Shown: positions 1 through 11,576, numbered from the stretch's first letter. The stretch is 64,000 bases of DNA from Coprinus comatus (GCA_034638255.1 JAWPGT010000077.1:1-64000), one strand, 5' to 3'. Numbers and translations: made by a program. Notes: generated by a model from the sequence alone, not told the origin.

Positions 1-470
1 TAAGCGCTTAAACCCTGGGAGATTATGGAGAAAGCAAAAACCGACCAGAATATGCGCTCCGTCAATAAGAGACAGTTGGACATTTTCCATTTGAGTGAAA
101 ACCCGAGGAATTGTTTTTGAGAGCAAATAAGGCCACTAAATATGTCAGAGTGGAGTGTTCCAAGAATTATCTATAGAAAAGGCACAGCGCTTGGAGACAT
201 GTGGAAGCCATGATAGATGTTGATCTTCTACTATCCTGTTTAACGCCGGTCTGGCGCTTGCCAATGGTATAACATTAGCAAAGAGAAGGGTTACCCTCCA
301 TTGTAGCTCCTATATCCGTATATGTGTGATCTAAATTTTAACGGGCGTTATTCATGGCGGTGTTAGGTGTAGGCAACACCTCTCCAGGTGTGAAGCACGT
401 TGACGATATGTTAAGCACTTAAAAATAGACCAACATAGGAGAGCAATATCACGTGCCCATTAATGACCTA
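1..470. other. Upstream region without recognised gene
   Basis: No ORF with family features is seen on either strand. It holds the 5' flank of GPI1. The first base pairs may belong to a gene outside the window. Confidence 0.5.
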
Positions 471-2649
471 ATGGGCACTTCTGCTTCGACCACGACGTCC
501 ATCTTCTGGCCATTGGATTTAGCTCAGCGTTCCGGGTTTTTTTATGGCTGGAAGGATCCTTCAATATGCGTAGCAGGCCTTCTTGACGCAGAATCGGTGC
601 GTTTATGCGTTTTGATTCTACCCGTGCTAACCATGATGCCACGGGGACAGGAAGACGAAGCTGCGCGCATGCTAGCCTCTGCATGCACGGCGTCTGCTTG
701 GCTGGCGCTAAAAGATGCATGTAACGGGAATCCTATAATACTCGGATATGCTCACTACTATCCCAAGGATCAAGGACTTGTTATTCAATCTTGGTAAGGG
801 TGTTTTCATTTCTTGAAATTAATAATAGCCTCATGATGACGTAGGAAAATACAGCCTACCATAATATTCTTTCATCGGCACCCACTCAGTTCTTTGCGTT
901 TCTATGCACTTGATGCTTCCACGTTTGCAACACTTCCTGCTAAGGACAACAACAATTGTCCTTCAAATGCATATGCTCAGCTCGAAAGGCACGACTTCAC
1001 CCAACCCTCTCGTGCACTTCTGAATTCGGCGTTAAACCAAACTACTTTAAATCAATTCAATGCGTCAAAACTCCTTGAAACCGCAGTTTCCGACTCAAAC
1101 GCTCGGCTCTTACCTGTCACCGCAGCTGTTTTATTTTCAGTCAGCGCAGCAATAACTGTCTTTTCCCGACCACTCCGTACCCTTTCGCGTCTAGTTCATT
1201 TTATCTCAAACCTTCCGGTATTCCCTTCGATTAATCTCAAGGACGCGTGTGCTGTTATTCAACAAATTGAAGTTCGAGCAGAACAAGCTGAATATTTCGT
1301 CACTGAAATTCCTCATCTTCGTAATCGTAATGAATCGGATATAACAAATTATGCGGCCCATTATACCCAATTCTTCAATACCATCTGGATGATTCTTAAT
1401 GATTTAACTATTGGTATAGCATTTGGTGCATTCCTTGCCGATAACGCCGAAATCATTTCAATTCTCATAAATCAATACATCAAACACTACTTGATCGAAA
1501 ACATTGCATTTACTTTGAAATGGCTTAATTCTTGGCCAGCAGGATTGAAACTTAATACGGAATTGAGTCAATTTTATTCTCAGACATTTTTGGGTGCTGT
1601 TCAGCTTTGGGGAAATGGTTTGGAAATTGGGATGGTTTGGACTAGGGATGTGGTTTATGGAGTTGGATTGATGAGTACGTTTGGTGGGGTTTCGTTTGCG
1701 ATTTCTATGGTCGTGGATTTGGTGGGGATGTGTACTGGACATGTTTTTGTTTGTTATTATGTTTCTGGGGTGGTTTATTATTGGATGCTTAAGACTGCTG
1801 GTTCTTTGTTTAATTTGTTTCGCGGTGAGTACTTGAGTGATTGTATGGTATTTCTCGTGAAAATGATACTAATTCGTTGGTGTTTGGTTTGATACAGGGA
1901 AACGATATAATGTGTTGAGGAATCGAGTGGATTCTTGGGAATATGAGATGGATCAATTGATTTTTGGGACTATACTTTTTACGTTGCTTGCGTTTTTGTT
2001 TCCGACTGTGTTGGTTTATTATGCGCTTTTTGCGATTGTGAGTTATGCTCTTTTTTTCTGATAATTTTTCTTACTATTGTTATTTTTATTATTATAGTTG
2101 CGATTTGCAATTTTATTGATATTGGCGATGATGGAAATGGTGCTTACTTTTGTTAATCATTTTCCTTTGTTTGCGTTGATGTTGAGTGTTAAGGATTCTT
2201 GGAGGTTACCTGGTGAGTAATAATAGTTGTTATATTTTAATCGCACTTTTTTTTTATATCTCCATCGGTTTTTTTTGGAATAGGTGGAATATATTTTGGT
2301 CGGAGAGGAGTTAGGGGAGGGAGAGGGAGTGGAATTGGAGATGATTGTCTTGTTATTGAGGTTAGCCTTTTTTTCGTTGGTTTATCAGAAAATGAGGACT
2401 GATAGTGTTTTGTGTTGTCTGGTATGTAGAATGAATCACTGCCATTATCGTTGTTGTTCTTCCAATACGGTACGTCTCTAAAAAAAAAAAAAAGAAAAGG
2501 AAAACTAATGCTGAAAACAAATCTTAACAGTGCAACTTTTTAAAGTACTTGCAAGTCATTATAATCCTTTAAGATTGGCTTGGTGTTTATTGAAGGGAGA
2601 ATATCTGGGCTCTATACCACGTTATGAGATGAGGTATAAGAGGAAATGA
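471..2649 (+). CDS. GPI1: GPI1/PIG-Q subunit of GPI-GlcNAc transferase
   Basis: Subunit of the ER complex that transfers GlcNAc to phosphatidylinositol, the first step of GPI anchor synthesis. Exons: 471-793, 890-1824, 1898-2037, 2098-2212, 2284-2360, 2430-2469, 2531-2649; all GT-AG and phase-consistent. The start has the Gpi1 signature FWPLDLAQRSGFFYGWKD; the middle has NDLTIGIAFGAFL and WPAGLKLNTELSQF; the end has LFNLFRGKRYNVLRNRVDSW, FFQYVQLFKVLASHYNPLR and a basic tail. Several hydrophobic segments (around LLPVTAAVLF, LAFLFPTVLVYYALF, FAILLILAMMEMVLTF) fit a multi-pass ER protein. ATG 471 is the first ATG before the conserved block; an upstream non-coding exon is possible. The gene looks intact. 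Identity rests on motif recognition, not on a search. Confidence 0.93.
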
Positions 2650-3018
2650 AATGGTGTTTGTGTTTGTGTTCGTGTTTTGAGATTTTTACTTATTTATGAA
2701 CACTTAGTACTTACCTCTAATAGATCATGGACCTTGGTTGTTTTTTTTTGGTGTTGTAGATGTATACTGATGTGTTATCGTTATCCTCTTTTTAAAGAAG
2801 TCTCGAATCTTGATAGTGATGTGATATGTTGTTTAAGGAGTATGTATCTGTATTCTTACGGATATCCAAGGTAAACACCTGTGATTTTTTTCGATGGCCG
2901 CACCAATAACGCCAAACGGCTTACCTCTACATAGTACCCCATTGTGTCTGGACCCCGTGTTATTTCACTGTAATACAACGGACTGGAAAGCTTCTTAGGT
3001 CTTCCGAGTCTTAACGTC
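2650..3018. other. Intergenic spacer
   Basis: Spacer between GPI1 and the first APH-like copy. T-rich 3' flank of GPI1, no supported gene. Confidence 0.5.
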
Positions 3019-4044
3019 ATGATGGAGAACCCTGGAGGAACATACAAGTGGCTGGCTTATTCATTTCTGTGCGTTGTGGCCGACACTGTGGACAATGCCC
3101 TGTCCGCTCTCTATCCTGGCAAAAAGCCTGAAGCAAGTCTACAAGTGAGCACAGCATACCTCCATAACTTTATCCTTTCTCTCACGACTAAGTCATTTCA
3201 GACTTCACATATAGATGCGTTAAGCGACACCGAGGTTCTTAAGCTTCTCGACGACACGCCAACGGAGTCGAAATTTCCCAAATACAATGCCTGGCGCGTC
3301 ACTCCTCATATCGTGGCCAAAATATCGCAAGACAAGGAAGATGATCCTGTTGACGCCACAGAAGCCACTGCACTCAACTTGGTGTTTGCAAATACAACGA
3401 TTCCTGTACCGCGAGTGCGCCGCGTTGTCAACGTCGAGTTCGGTCACATCATCTTCATGGACTATGTCAAGGGTTCAAATCTTGCTGCTGTGTGGCCAAG
3501 TTACTCAATATAGAGGAAGATGAGCGTTGCTTTCACATTACGTCGTTACGTCCGTCAGCTTCGCCGATTGAAAGCATCTCCTTCCACACCACCAGGACCA
3601 TTCAGTGCACAAGGACCACGGAAATGTATGTCCCCTCCAATCTTTGGTCAGGTTCGAGAGCTCCAAGGGCCATTTGCTACCTACGCAGAATTCCGAGAAT
3701 TCTTCAACAAAGGATACAAAAGGGTAATGAACAAATATCGAGTTCCTGACGACGACCCAGCGAGAAAAGAACGATTTGACGATTCTTTGCCATTTGTTCT
3801 TACACATCAAGATCTCGTTCCCTGGAACATGATCGTAGGAGAGGATGGTAGATTGTGGATTATTGATTGGGCTTGGGCTGGGTATTATCCTGTTTGGTTT
3901 GAGTATGCTGCAATGCATGAACAGGTGGATAATGAGCGAATGGTTGGATTTAATGATCGATTTTGGGAGCTTATGATTCCTTTTGTTTGTGGTCCATATT
4001 TTAAACAGGAAAGGTGGCTGATGAAGGCGCAGCTAGCGTTCTAG
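3019..4044 (+). pseudogene. APH/choline-kinase-like protein, copy 1, nonsense-broken
   Basis: Member of the fungal aminoglycoside-phosphotransferase-like (protein-kinase-fold) family. An intron at about 3146-3200 (GTGAGC...TTTCAG) joins the first segment to the kinase body. Visible motifs: HIIFMDYVKGSNLA (hinge region), the catalytic loop THQDLVPWNMIV (H-x-D-x4-N), and WIIDWAWAGYYP (metal-binding Asp with aromatic/Gly tail). The frame is stopped by TAG at 3511-3513, where the inverted paralogue at about 10.5 kb has TGG (Ser-Ile-Trp-Arg-Lys context); after it the same frame continues to the normal end. So a single nonsense change disables an otherwise complete copy. Stop readthrough or an intron that removes the TAG is possible but no good splice pair was seen. 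The substrate of this family is unknown; the name does not imply drug resistance. Confidence 0.82.
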
Positions 4045-4216
4045 GCCCATAAATCAACTTTTAAGGCTGTGATTGATAATGATGATTTGCTTTTTTTTTT
4101 TTTTAGTGATAGATATTATGTAGTCAATGTTACGTACTATTTGTGATTTGTGGTCTTAAAAGGTTAACTTTAATTTCCACTGATTTCTCAATACTCGTGA
4201 GCTTACTTAGTAGAGC

Positions 4217-4480
4217 AAAACAAGCACAGTGGCTACACTGTTGGACCTACCTGTAGAGCTCCTTCTTATGTGGCCGCGTATATGGACTATCGAGACTTCT
4301 TTGCGTTGAGAATGGTGAGTGCATTCAAGTATTTCTTATTGTTTTACAATTTCTAGTGAATGACGCGTACTCGCGATATCTGGATCAAATAGATGGTGGA
4401 TTTGCAAGAGATACATCAAGTTGTACATCCAGAGGAGGAGCTCGAATCGTATACAGATGTTCGCAAATGAATTTCTCCGC
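4217..4480 (+). pseudogene. Truncated F-box gene fragment
   Basis: Reads as a degenerate copy of the start of the F-box gene at 11.6-13.0 kb: the coding for TLLDLPVELLL, then the 'dyq-LFALRM' segment, a GTGAGT donor near 4315, a TTTCTAG acceptor near 4360, then the counterpart of TRTRNIW and HHVVRPEEELDSYT. Frames are broken and similarity ends near 4480, so only the first third of the gene is present. It lies directly after APH-like copy 1 in the same direction. Confidence 0.75.
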
Positions 4481-4547
4481 GGCACGGTCCCCAGGGGGTA
4501 CCCCTCTGGAAATATCTAAACTTGTATATACAACGCTGACCCAATAG

Positions 4548-4565
4548 CCCTACCTTCTGGTAGGG
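4548..4565. repeat. Perfect 7 bp hairpin
   Basis: CCCTACC, loop TTCT, GGTAGGG. It lies at the junction between the F-box fragment and the Gfd2-like fragment. A second imperfect palindrome around GGGGTACCCC lies about 50 bp before it. Function unknown; may mark a rearrangement joint. Confidence 0.5.
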
Positions 4566-4595
4566 ACTGACAGCCATGAAGGCGCCACCAAAAAA

Positions 4596-4693
4596 AAAAA
4601 GACCCTTAGGTTAGTAAACGAAAGAAAAGGAAAAGGGTTTACCTCTGTTCAATTCTCCTCTTATTAACCCTTTTATCCCAAGGTTCCTCACAA
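4596..4693 (-). pseudogene. Duplicated scrap of the Gfd2-like gene
   Basis: Matches the exon 3/intron 3 boundary of the Gfd2-like gene at about 6553-6718: the shared plus-strand text includes CTTAGGTTAGTAAA, an AAGAAAAG-rich stretch, the splice donor complement TTACCTC, and TATCCCAAGGTTCCTCA. About 65 bp of the source is missing here (between the AACCCTTT and TATCCC blocks). It is a small, internally deleted duplication. Confidence 0.75.
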
Positions 4694-4870
4694 GTGAAAG
4701 AAGCGTAGATCTTCTTCCATATTGCATATTGAATATATTGGCCAGACTTCTGCGCTTCAGCAAGCGTGAAATCCTTCATATAGTCCATGAGAGTCACTCG
4801 CGCATAATGACCTGACGGATTCGTGGAACAGGAAACGACGTTTATGAGCATTGGTAGTTGGTATAGTATT
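4694..4870 (-). pseudogene. APH-like kinase fragment (copy 3)
   Basis: On the minus strand the translation contains VTLMDYMKDFTLAEA and QYAIWKKIYASFT, which line up with IIFMDYVKGS and YSIWRKICIAFI of the two longer APH-like copies. Only the hinge part is present, and it is joined in frame to the Gfd2-like scrap. It is a relic and not a gene. Confidence 0.7.
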
Positions 4871-4968
4871 ATCTGATACTGTAACAACATAACAAGAAAT
4901 ATCGACACATCTAAGTATATAACAACAGTACATCATTCACTGGTTATAAAATAGTCCAATCATCTCAT

Positions 4969-7346
4969 CTAATAATCACTACCATAGTCTGTTTCACTAT
5001 CATCGCTCTCATTAACAGCAACATTAGCTGAATTATCAACTTGAGTGATATCATTTGGATCGAAATCTTCATCTTCATCTTCCTCATCCTCATCCTCATC
5101 CTCATCTTTACCTCCCCCTTCGACCTCGTTTTTGGGAACAATGGTAAGGGAAGAGAATTCAGGTGCGGGTGTTGATGAATTTGATTTCATTCCTTCGCCG
5201 TTGTCACCAGATCTTTCTCTTTCGACGCGTTGTTCATCTATTGCTGAGCCTTTAATCAATTCATACCACATCTTTAATAGGTACCTATAAAAAACATTAT
5301 AAGCGTTTTCAAAAGAGAGTCGAAAAAAGACATACACAGCTTCATTACCAGCACACCAACTATTCACATCATCCAAAGGAATCACTTTCAACTTGTTAGC
5401 TATTTTTACTAACAATTTATCTTGATCATTTTGTGACATTATCCAATATAATTCACGGACATCTAATACGTAGATCGGTGATGGTGATGTTGTCGATGTC
5501 ATGATGTGGTATTGTTGCTCCTGGTGCAATGATGATGATGGAGGTGGAGAGGAACGTCGAGGGGTACGTGGATAGAAGGTAGAGGAGAAGGAATCTGGAT
5601 CTGGTTTAATTCCTACTCCTCCTTGACCTCGACGAGGTGATTTCGATCGATTTCGATCACGAGTACGAATACGTGGATCTCTAGGATTAGGATTGGAGTT
5701 ATAGTTTCCTTTTCTTCCTTCGAATTCGACTTTGATTTTGTTTTCGTCAGAGGTGGTATTACTATCCAGTTTCTGAAATGAATAATCAGAGGTACGTTTT
5801 AAAATAAAATACAAGGCTAATAACAAACTTTGGTTGATAAACCAGGCCTCAAAAGATCACCTAGACCAGATTTCCAATTCGAAGTATCAATTCCTAGTTC
5901 GGTTAATGCTGATTTGGCTAACCGTTCATCGTGGACGAGTAAAATGGTGGGTATATGCGTAGATGTAGATGTATGTGGGGGTCTAGATGTATGTGTAGAT
6001 GTAGGTAGAGGTGTAGATGGAGCTTGAAATTCTTGAAACCGAGATCTCATTAGAGTTTCAATTTCGTTTATCTTTATAGTTTTCGTTTGACCATAGCGGA
6101 AACCCTGTGGCATTATAAGAAAATCATGAGCAAGGGAGGTATGTTTAAATAAAGAGCTAAGAAAGAGAGAGTGAAAAGACCTACAGCTTTTAGTTCTTCC
6201 AGTACCCAACAACCTCTCTTCGGCTTTAACCAAATGTACAATTGAACCGTTTCCTCGACCAAGTCCAGCTTTCATATCATGCTCAAAGAAACCTGTATTC
6301 GTACCCAAAAAAACTGCTTCAGCCAAACCATAATCCAAAGGTTTAGGTTCTTTTTGACGATCATTAAAGTGCCTGTGATCCACAGAACGCAAGTTACAGG
6401 TGAAAGAAAGTACTCTCAACCCCATTCCGGTTCCTTTTTCTTCTTGTTGCAAGTGTAGGAATTTCAAATCGTCATTTCGGATACTGTATACTGATGGATT
6501 TGGGATCTGATTTGTTAGGAGCCTATAAAGTAACCTGTGTAGATAAAATCAATCCTTAGGTTAGTAAAGAAAAGAAAAGAAAAGTCTCAAAGAATACGTA
6601 AGAGCTTACCTCCCATGTTCAAACTCTCCTCTCATCAACCCTTTATTACTAGCACAATCACCATTACCCACTCTTCTGTAAGCCTTATTAGCCTGACTTG
6701 TATCCCAAGGTTCCTCATTTCCTAAACTCTTTTTGCCTTTAGATCCTTTGGCTTTAGGTCTCAATAAACCAAATTTCTTTTTAAGATCTTCGAGAGAGTT
6801 GAAATGAATAGGTGAAAGTGAGATGTAAGAGTCTAAGGTGGTATATCTTGTTGGTCGAATATTTCTTTCGTAACCGTAACCATATCCTTGGCCTTGACCT
6901 CCACGTCCGTAGTTATGGTTATGGCTATACTTGATGTATAAAGCGTTCAATCGATCGAGAGATAGAGTGAGAGTTTCTGGTATAAGTAGATGTGATGTTC
7001 CACTTGGTTTTATTCCTATAATCAGAATAGATGGAGTTTAGAACATTTCGGTTCATGATATGTATAGTGTATGCGGACCTAGCACTAATTCAATTGGTCC
7101 TGGTACCTGTCCTGGTACAAGTTCTGTCTTGTATTTTTGTTTTTATTTTCGTGCGAAGGAGATTGGAGTCGAAGTGGAGATTCAAAACTAGCTAAAAATT
7201 CCGCCAGCTTATCGTCTTGCCAGTCTGCTTCGAACCTAGATAAAAACATTAGGTATCAATTATGACAAACGTGAACATGAGGACGTAGATACGTACCAAC
7301 GAATATCAGGCCTAAATCCACCCACTTGGTAAAACCTGGTTTCCAT
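4969..7346 (-). CDS. Gfd2/YDR514C-like RNase H-fold protein
   Basis: Exons on the minus strand, approximately 7346-7297, 7235-about 7105, 7015-6610, 6534-6185, 6104-5829, 5772-5336, 5284-4969. Start METRFYQVGGFRPDIRW. The middle has a variable DEDD-type region, followed by PTILLVHDERLAKSALTELG and a segment with SWCAGNEAVYLLKMWYELI, the order expected for the fungal Gfd2/YDR514C RNase H-like family (mRNA export linked in yeast). A basic SR-like linker (RNRSKSPRR) and an acidic tail (DEDEDEDEEDEDEDFDPN) are present. Two joins (exon 2/3 and exon 4/5) do not keep phase with any good splice site, so either an exon limit is wrong or single bases are missing. Family assignment is by pattern only. 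Confidence 0.6.
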
Positions 7347-8299
7347 ATTTTAGCCTTCTGAGCCACCTAGGTCCTTCGAAGTTCGAACGTGTCTAGTATC
7401 TAGTATGTAGAGAATAGAGTGTAGATGTTCAGAATAGGACCCGAGTCGTTCTGCGTTGAATGTTTGAATATATGTATGTGAATAGATTTGTGAATATAGG
7501 TGGACCGTAAAGCCTCCAGAGTTCGGGCGAGTACGTGAAAAACGATTTAGAACACTCGAGTTTGTACTCGAATTAAGCCGTTAAGTGTTGAACGTTGAAC
7601 GTTTGAGGGTTCTTCCCGTAGATGCTGTAGTAGTGGCGGTAGGAGACTAGCAAAGAGAAAGCGAATGTACGGTGGTGTAAATTGAAGTACAAGAGGTACG
7701 GTGTCACGGTGCTGAGGCCTTGAGGCTTGAGGCAACTGAAAATCAATTAATCCGTCAGTGATAAGCTTAAAGGAGGAAGACAAAGGTAAACTTGCCTTAT
7801 GTACGCAGTATACAATGGAATATAGACCACAAAGAATAAGAATAAGACGAGGGAAGTATATTCCTTTTGCCGCAGTATAGGGAGCGCATGATACGATTCC
7901 GTGATGGACGTTGAAATTCTCCATTTGGTCATTGTAGCCCCTATTTCTTTTTTTGTTTTAATAACTTTTGTTGTCTTGAGTCGGCATTGTGTATATAAGT
8001 ACAAGATGTAAGGCTTGATTGTTATGTTGCTTCTTGTCGGATCATTTTTATTATATTATAATCATTATGAGCTATGCTTTGAAGTTGACTAAAATTTCAG
8101 TTGAAACAGCGAGAGAAAAAAAAAGAAACGAACAGTCATATGGTCATATGGTGTCCACCTACTCGTGACTCAAGAAGAAGAAAGTGTATATATAAGTTAA
8201 CCTAACATACGCAAGCGAGTTCCCATTTGGACCTTCTTCAAGTTATCTCACCTCAGCCAGTACACATCTGTACCCGTTAACACAAATATTCAAATCCAA
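7347..8299. other. Intergenic, divergent flanks
   Basis: Lies between the Gfd2-like gene (minus) and the dioxygenase (plus). A minus-strand ORF at 7547-7924 starts with a Met and one hydrophobic stretch (LILILCGLYSIVYCV) and could hold an intron, but nothing recognisable supports it. Near 8140 there is a short direct repeat, CATATGGT-CATATGGT. Confidence 0.35.
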
Positions 8300-9619
8300 A
8301 TGTCTACCCAAGTTCTTCCCACCCCAGCACCAGCACCTACACCTACGCCTAGTACTCAAAATCCTTGTTTACAATCCACCAAATCATCATCCTCCGACCT
8401 TCAATCAACCTACCTTTCCCAAGGCTACATAATCCTTCCCTCCTCCTCTCTGCTCCCACCTTCACATTTCTCATCACTAAAATCCGCGACCTCCAAAGTC
8501 GTTCAAAAGACAAGATCAGGAGAATGGATTCATAGACGTGTAGTAGGGAAGCAATTCCCTCCTTATGATAATGTTAATGAGGATTCTTGGGGTGTTCAAC
8601 ATGTTATGCATCCGGACCTAAAGGAAAAGGCTTTTGTGGATTGGTATTGCTCTGATGGACTTGTTGATGTTGTTAGAGAGTTGATAGGGTGTGAGGAGGA
8701 GGATCTACAAATGGGTGAGTACTCATATATTAATACTCCTCTATGTGGGTGAGTACTCATATATTAATACTCCTCTATGTGGGTGAGTTTCTGAGTATTC
8801 TTTATGACGGTTTGGGAATATAGAATTGTTTAATTTGTTGATTAATCCTGAAAGTCATGAGTTTGCGCTACGTTGGCATAGAGATGATGTTAGTGAGAAA
8901 GCTACGGAAGAGGAGGAGAGAGAGGCACTCAAAATATGGAGTTATGGTGTATGTTTCTTTTCTTCCTTTTATTGTTCCCCCCCAACAATAACCACTTTAT
9001 TTATTGTATATAGGTTCAATGGAATACGTACGTTCTTCCATTTCATTCCTAACAATATCAAATACCAGGTACTGAGTACTGACGATTCAAATTACTGCAG
9101 AGCGTTATATGAAGATAATTGTTTATACATAGTCCCTTATTCTCATCTCAATCCACGAACACCGGAACAAAGGGTATTATCAGAAACCATGGAAGCACCT
9201 AAAAATCCAATGGATATGCCTGGTGCCATTCAGGTTTGTTTAAAACGTACGTCCTTAAAAGAAAAAGAAAATCCAAACCTGAACTTCACGAACTGTATTT
9301 ATATTTGTTAGCCGGAGAAACAGTATTCTACAATAACAACATCCTACATTGCGCAACATATACGTCATCAAGCAAACGAGCTACGTTACACGGATGTATG
9401 GGAAGTATTAAAGGTGGTGGAAGTAGAGCTAGGAATGTTTTACAACATGGATTAGAGTGGATGGAAAGTAAACAGTTTAGAGATACTTTATCTGAGAAAA
9501 ATGATGATAGTGAGAAGGAAAAGGGGCGAGGCAGAAAGGAGAAGATGTTGGATAATTTGATTAAGATGAAGAAGGTTTTTGGAGGTGGGGAAGTTCAGTA
9601 TTCACTTAAGAATTATTGA
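8300..9619 (+). CDS. PhyH-type 2-oxoglutarate/Fe(II) dioxygenase
   Basis: Exons 8300-8714, 8824-8948, 9014-9027, 9101-9246, 9312-9619; GT-AG, phases agree. The fold-defining residues are visible: Fe ligands in RWHRDDVSE (H-x-D), the segment VQWNTALYEDNCLYIVPYSH with PRTPEQR, and PGETVFYNNNILHCATY with the distal His, followed by KRATLHGCMG and ARNVLQHGL. This is the fungal phytanoyl-CoA dioxygenase family; substrate not predictable. The N-terminus is Pro/Thr-rich and looks unordered. Exon 3 is only 14 nt. Intron 1 contains a tandem duplication of its own donor (separate entry). The gene appears intact. Confidence 0.88.
8713..8790 (+). repeat. 34 bp tandem duplication containing a splice donor
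   Basis: The unit begins GGGTGAGTACTCATATATTA and recurs at 34 bp spacing: donors GT at 8715, 8749 and 8783 (the third unit is only its first 8 bases). Use of the second donor would extend exon 1 by 34 nt and shift the frame into a stop. Confidence 0.9.
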
Positions 9620-9828
9620 ATGTGAACTATGAAGTTTGACAAACTAGTAAACTGATATGTGAAGTTCCTACACCCCGGTGCAAGTCATACCGCCTATGGT
9701 GACATTGCAGAGCATTCAAACGGACATTAGCCAAGTTGTACTTGATCCAGGTCTTCTGAGAACCGCAGTGTGATTAGCATAATCTATCACCAAGAAAGTA
9801 AAATCAATATTAGTTCACTCAGTTTCTA

Positions 9829-9960
9829 CTGACTTATGAATCATAGAACACCACCTATACCTCCCCCAACCACCTTTCCTGTCTAAAAATAAGGACTCAA
9901 ATAAAAGGAATCATAAGCTCCCAAAACCGATCAACAATTCTCGCTCAGTCCAGGGTTCAG
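9829..9960 (-). pseudogene. Tandem duplicate of the APH-like gene 3' end
   Basis: About 110 bp at 9831-9940 repeats the sequence at about 9971-10080: ATGAATCATAGAAC versus ATGAACCATAGAAC, CCTCCCCCAACCACCTTT, and GGAATCATAAGCT versus GGACCATAAGCTT. Both correspond to the last 35-40 codons of the APH-like gene. So the 3' end was duplicated beside copy 2. Confidence 0.7.
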
Positions 9961-9970
9961 CCTCTAAAGT

Positions 9971-10975
9971 TGATTTATGAACCATAGAACGCCGCCTGTG
10001 CCTCCCCCAACCACCTTTTCTGTTTAAAATATGGACCACAAACAAAAGGGACCATAAGCTTCCCAAAATCGATCATTGAATCCAACCATTCGCTCATTAT
10101 CCACCTGTTCATGCATTGCAGCGTACTCAAACCAAACAAGATAATACCCAGCCCAAGCCCAATCAATAATCCACAATCTACCATCCTCTCCTACGATCAT
10201 GTTCCAGGAACGAGATCTTGGTGTGTAAGAACAAATGGCAAAGAATCGTCAAATCGTTCTTTTCTCGCTGGGTCGTCGTTGGGAACTCGATATTCGTTCA
10301 TTGTCATTTTGTATCGTTTATTGAAGAATTCCGAGAATGCTGCGTAGGTAGCAAAGGGTCTACGGAATTCTCGAACCTGACCAAATATTGGAGGCGATAC
10401 GCATGTCCGTGGTCCTTGTACACTGAATGGACCCGGTGGTGTTGTAGGAGGTGCCTTCAACTGTCGAAGCTGACGGACGTAACGGCGTAAAATGAAAGCA
10501 ATGCATATCTTCCTCCATATTGAGTAATTTGACCACACATTGGTAAGAATTGAACCCTTGACATAGTCCATGAAGATAATGGAATTCTTCAGCTTGCGCT
10601 TGACAACATGGCGCACCCGTGGGACGGGAATCGTTGTATTTGCGAACACAAGGTCGAGTGCATTGGCTTCTGTCGCGTCAATGGCATCTTCATCCATGTC
10701 TTGCGATGGTTTAGCCACTATGTTGGGAGTGATGTGCCAAGCATTGTATTTTGGAAATTTTGACTCCTTCGTGCCCTCTCGTTGAAAAGCTCGAGAACCT
10801 CTGTATCGCTTAACTCGTCTATATCTGAGGGCTGAATCAACTCCGTCGTCAGCAAACTGGATTGAGGCATACTTATACTCACTTGTAAACTTGTTTCAGG
10901 CTTTCTGTCTGAACAAAAAGTGGATAGGACTGTGTCCACAGTGTCTCGCACAGAAATGAAAGCAACCATTTGCAT
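9971..10975 (-). pseudogene. APH-like kinase, copy 2, frameshifted
   Basis: Inverted paralogue of the copy at 3.0-4.0 kb with the same intron (donor GTGAGTATAAG, acceptor CCCTCAG). It keeps the Trp codon that is a stop in copy 1 (NYSIWRKICIAF) and the catalytic loop LTHQDLVP. It has two frame breaks: two extra bases near 10770-10785, before the NTTIPVPRVRHVV block, and a missing C near 10206 (GTTCCTGG where copy 1 has GTTCCCTGG), directly after the catalytic loop. The C-terminal part (VPFVCGPYFKQKRWL) continues in another frame. Neither long copy can encode a full kinase. Confidence 0.8.
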
Positions 10976-11366
10976 GAAGCCCCTCCTGTTAGCTATCAGT
11001 GCGGCTATCGAAAACCTTCACTGGCCCGTATTTATCCTTTATACCCGTGCATTTAATTAAGGGTACGGATACTCAACACGGAATGTGAATATATTCAAAT
11101 TTCATCCCCCTATTGTTAAGGTTCGAGACTTGCTACTAGATGTCAATACACAACAGCACCTTCATAAATGATGGAAAAATTATCTCAGAAATAAGAAAAA
11201 AAGTTCAACATGAGTTTATCTTTTGCCATTTTTGAGACGCACCATACATACTCAAGGAGGAACAATAATGATAGGAAAATAGATTCATTCTACTCAGCTC
11301 AGCAAATCAGGTGTAAAACACATCAGAAACTAACTCATGGTAAGTAATGAGAGGATGGTTTTTGAT
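10976..11366. other. Spacer between APH-like copy 2 and F-box gene tail
   Basis: AT-rich, no supported gene. On the minus strand it follows the F-box gene and precedes APH-like copy 2. Confidence 0.4.
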
Positions 11367-11576
11367 TTACACAAGATCAGTAACTATTAGATAAGTGAGG
11401 GTAGAAGATACTACACGTCCGACACTACCATCATAACATAAAGAATGGCCTGCAAATGATTCCTGGGTACCAAAAGGGATAGTATAGGAATGAAATGACA
11501 TTGACTTTGAATGCGAAACAATTTCAATCTTCTTGCTCTCTCCAAAAATTAGTGAAGATGACGCAGTTATAAACAT
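11367..11576 (-). other. Possible out-of-frame C-terminus of the F-box gene
   Basis: A 69-codon open frame that overlaps the F-box stop and reads FITASSSLIFGESKKIEIV, then HSLCYDGSVGRVVSS before its stop. It starts exactly where the F-box frame ends and has the LCYDGSVGRVV ending common in basidiomycete F-box proteins. A one-base loss near 11570 would explain it; an alternative is an intron around 11530-11590. Confidence 0.5.

Noticed and set aside
7547..8004. Minus ORFs as a small membrane protein gene
   Set aside because: One hydrophobic stretch only, no family match, weak splice donor (GTTTAC).
3019..10975. Idea that the F-box/APH-like pairs form one inverted segmental duplication
   Set aside because: The gene order is F-box then APH on one side and APH then F-box fragment on the other when read along each strand, so one simple inversion-duplication does not fit.
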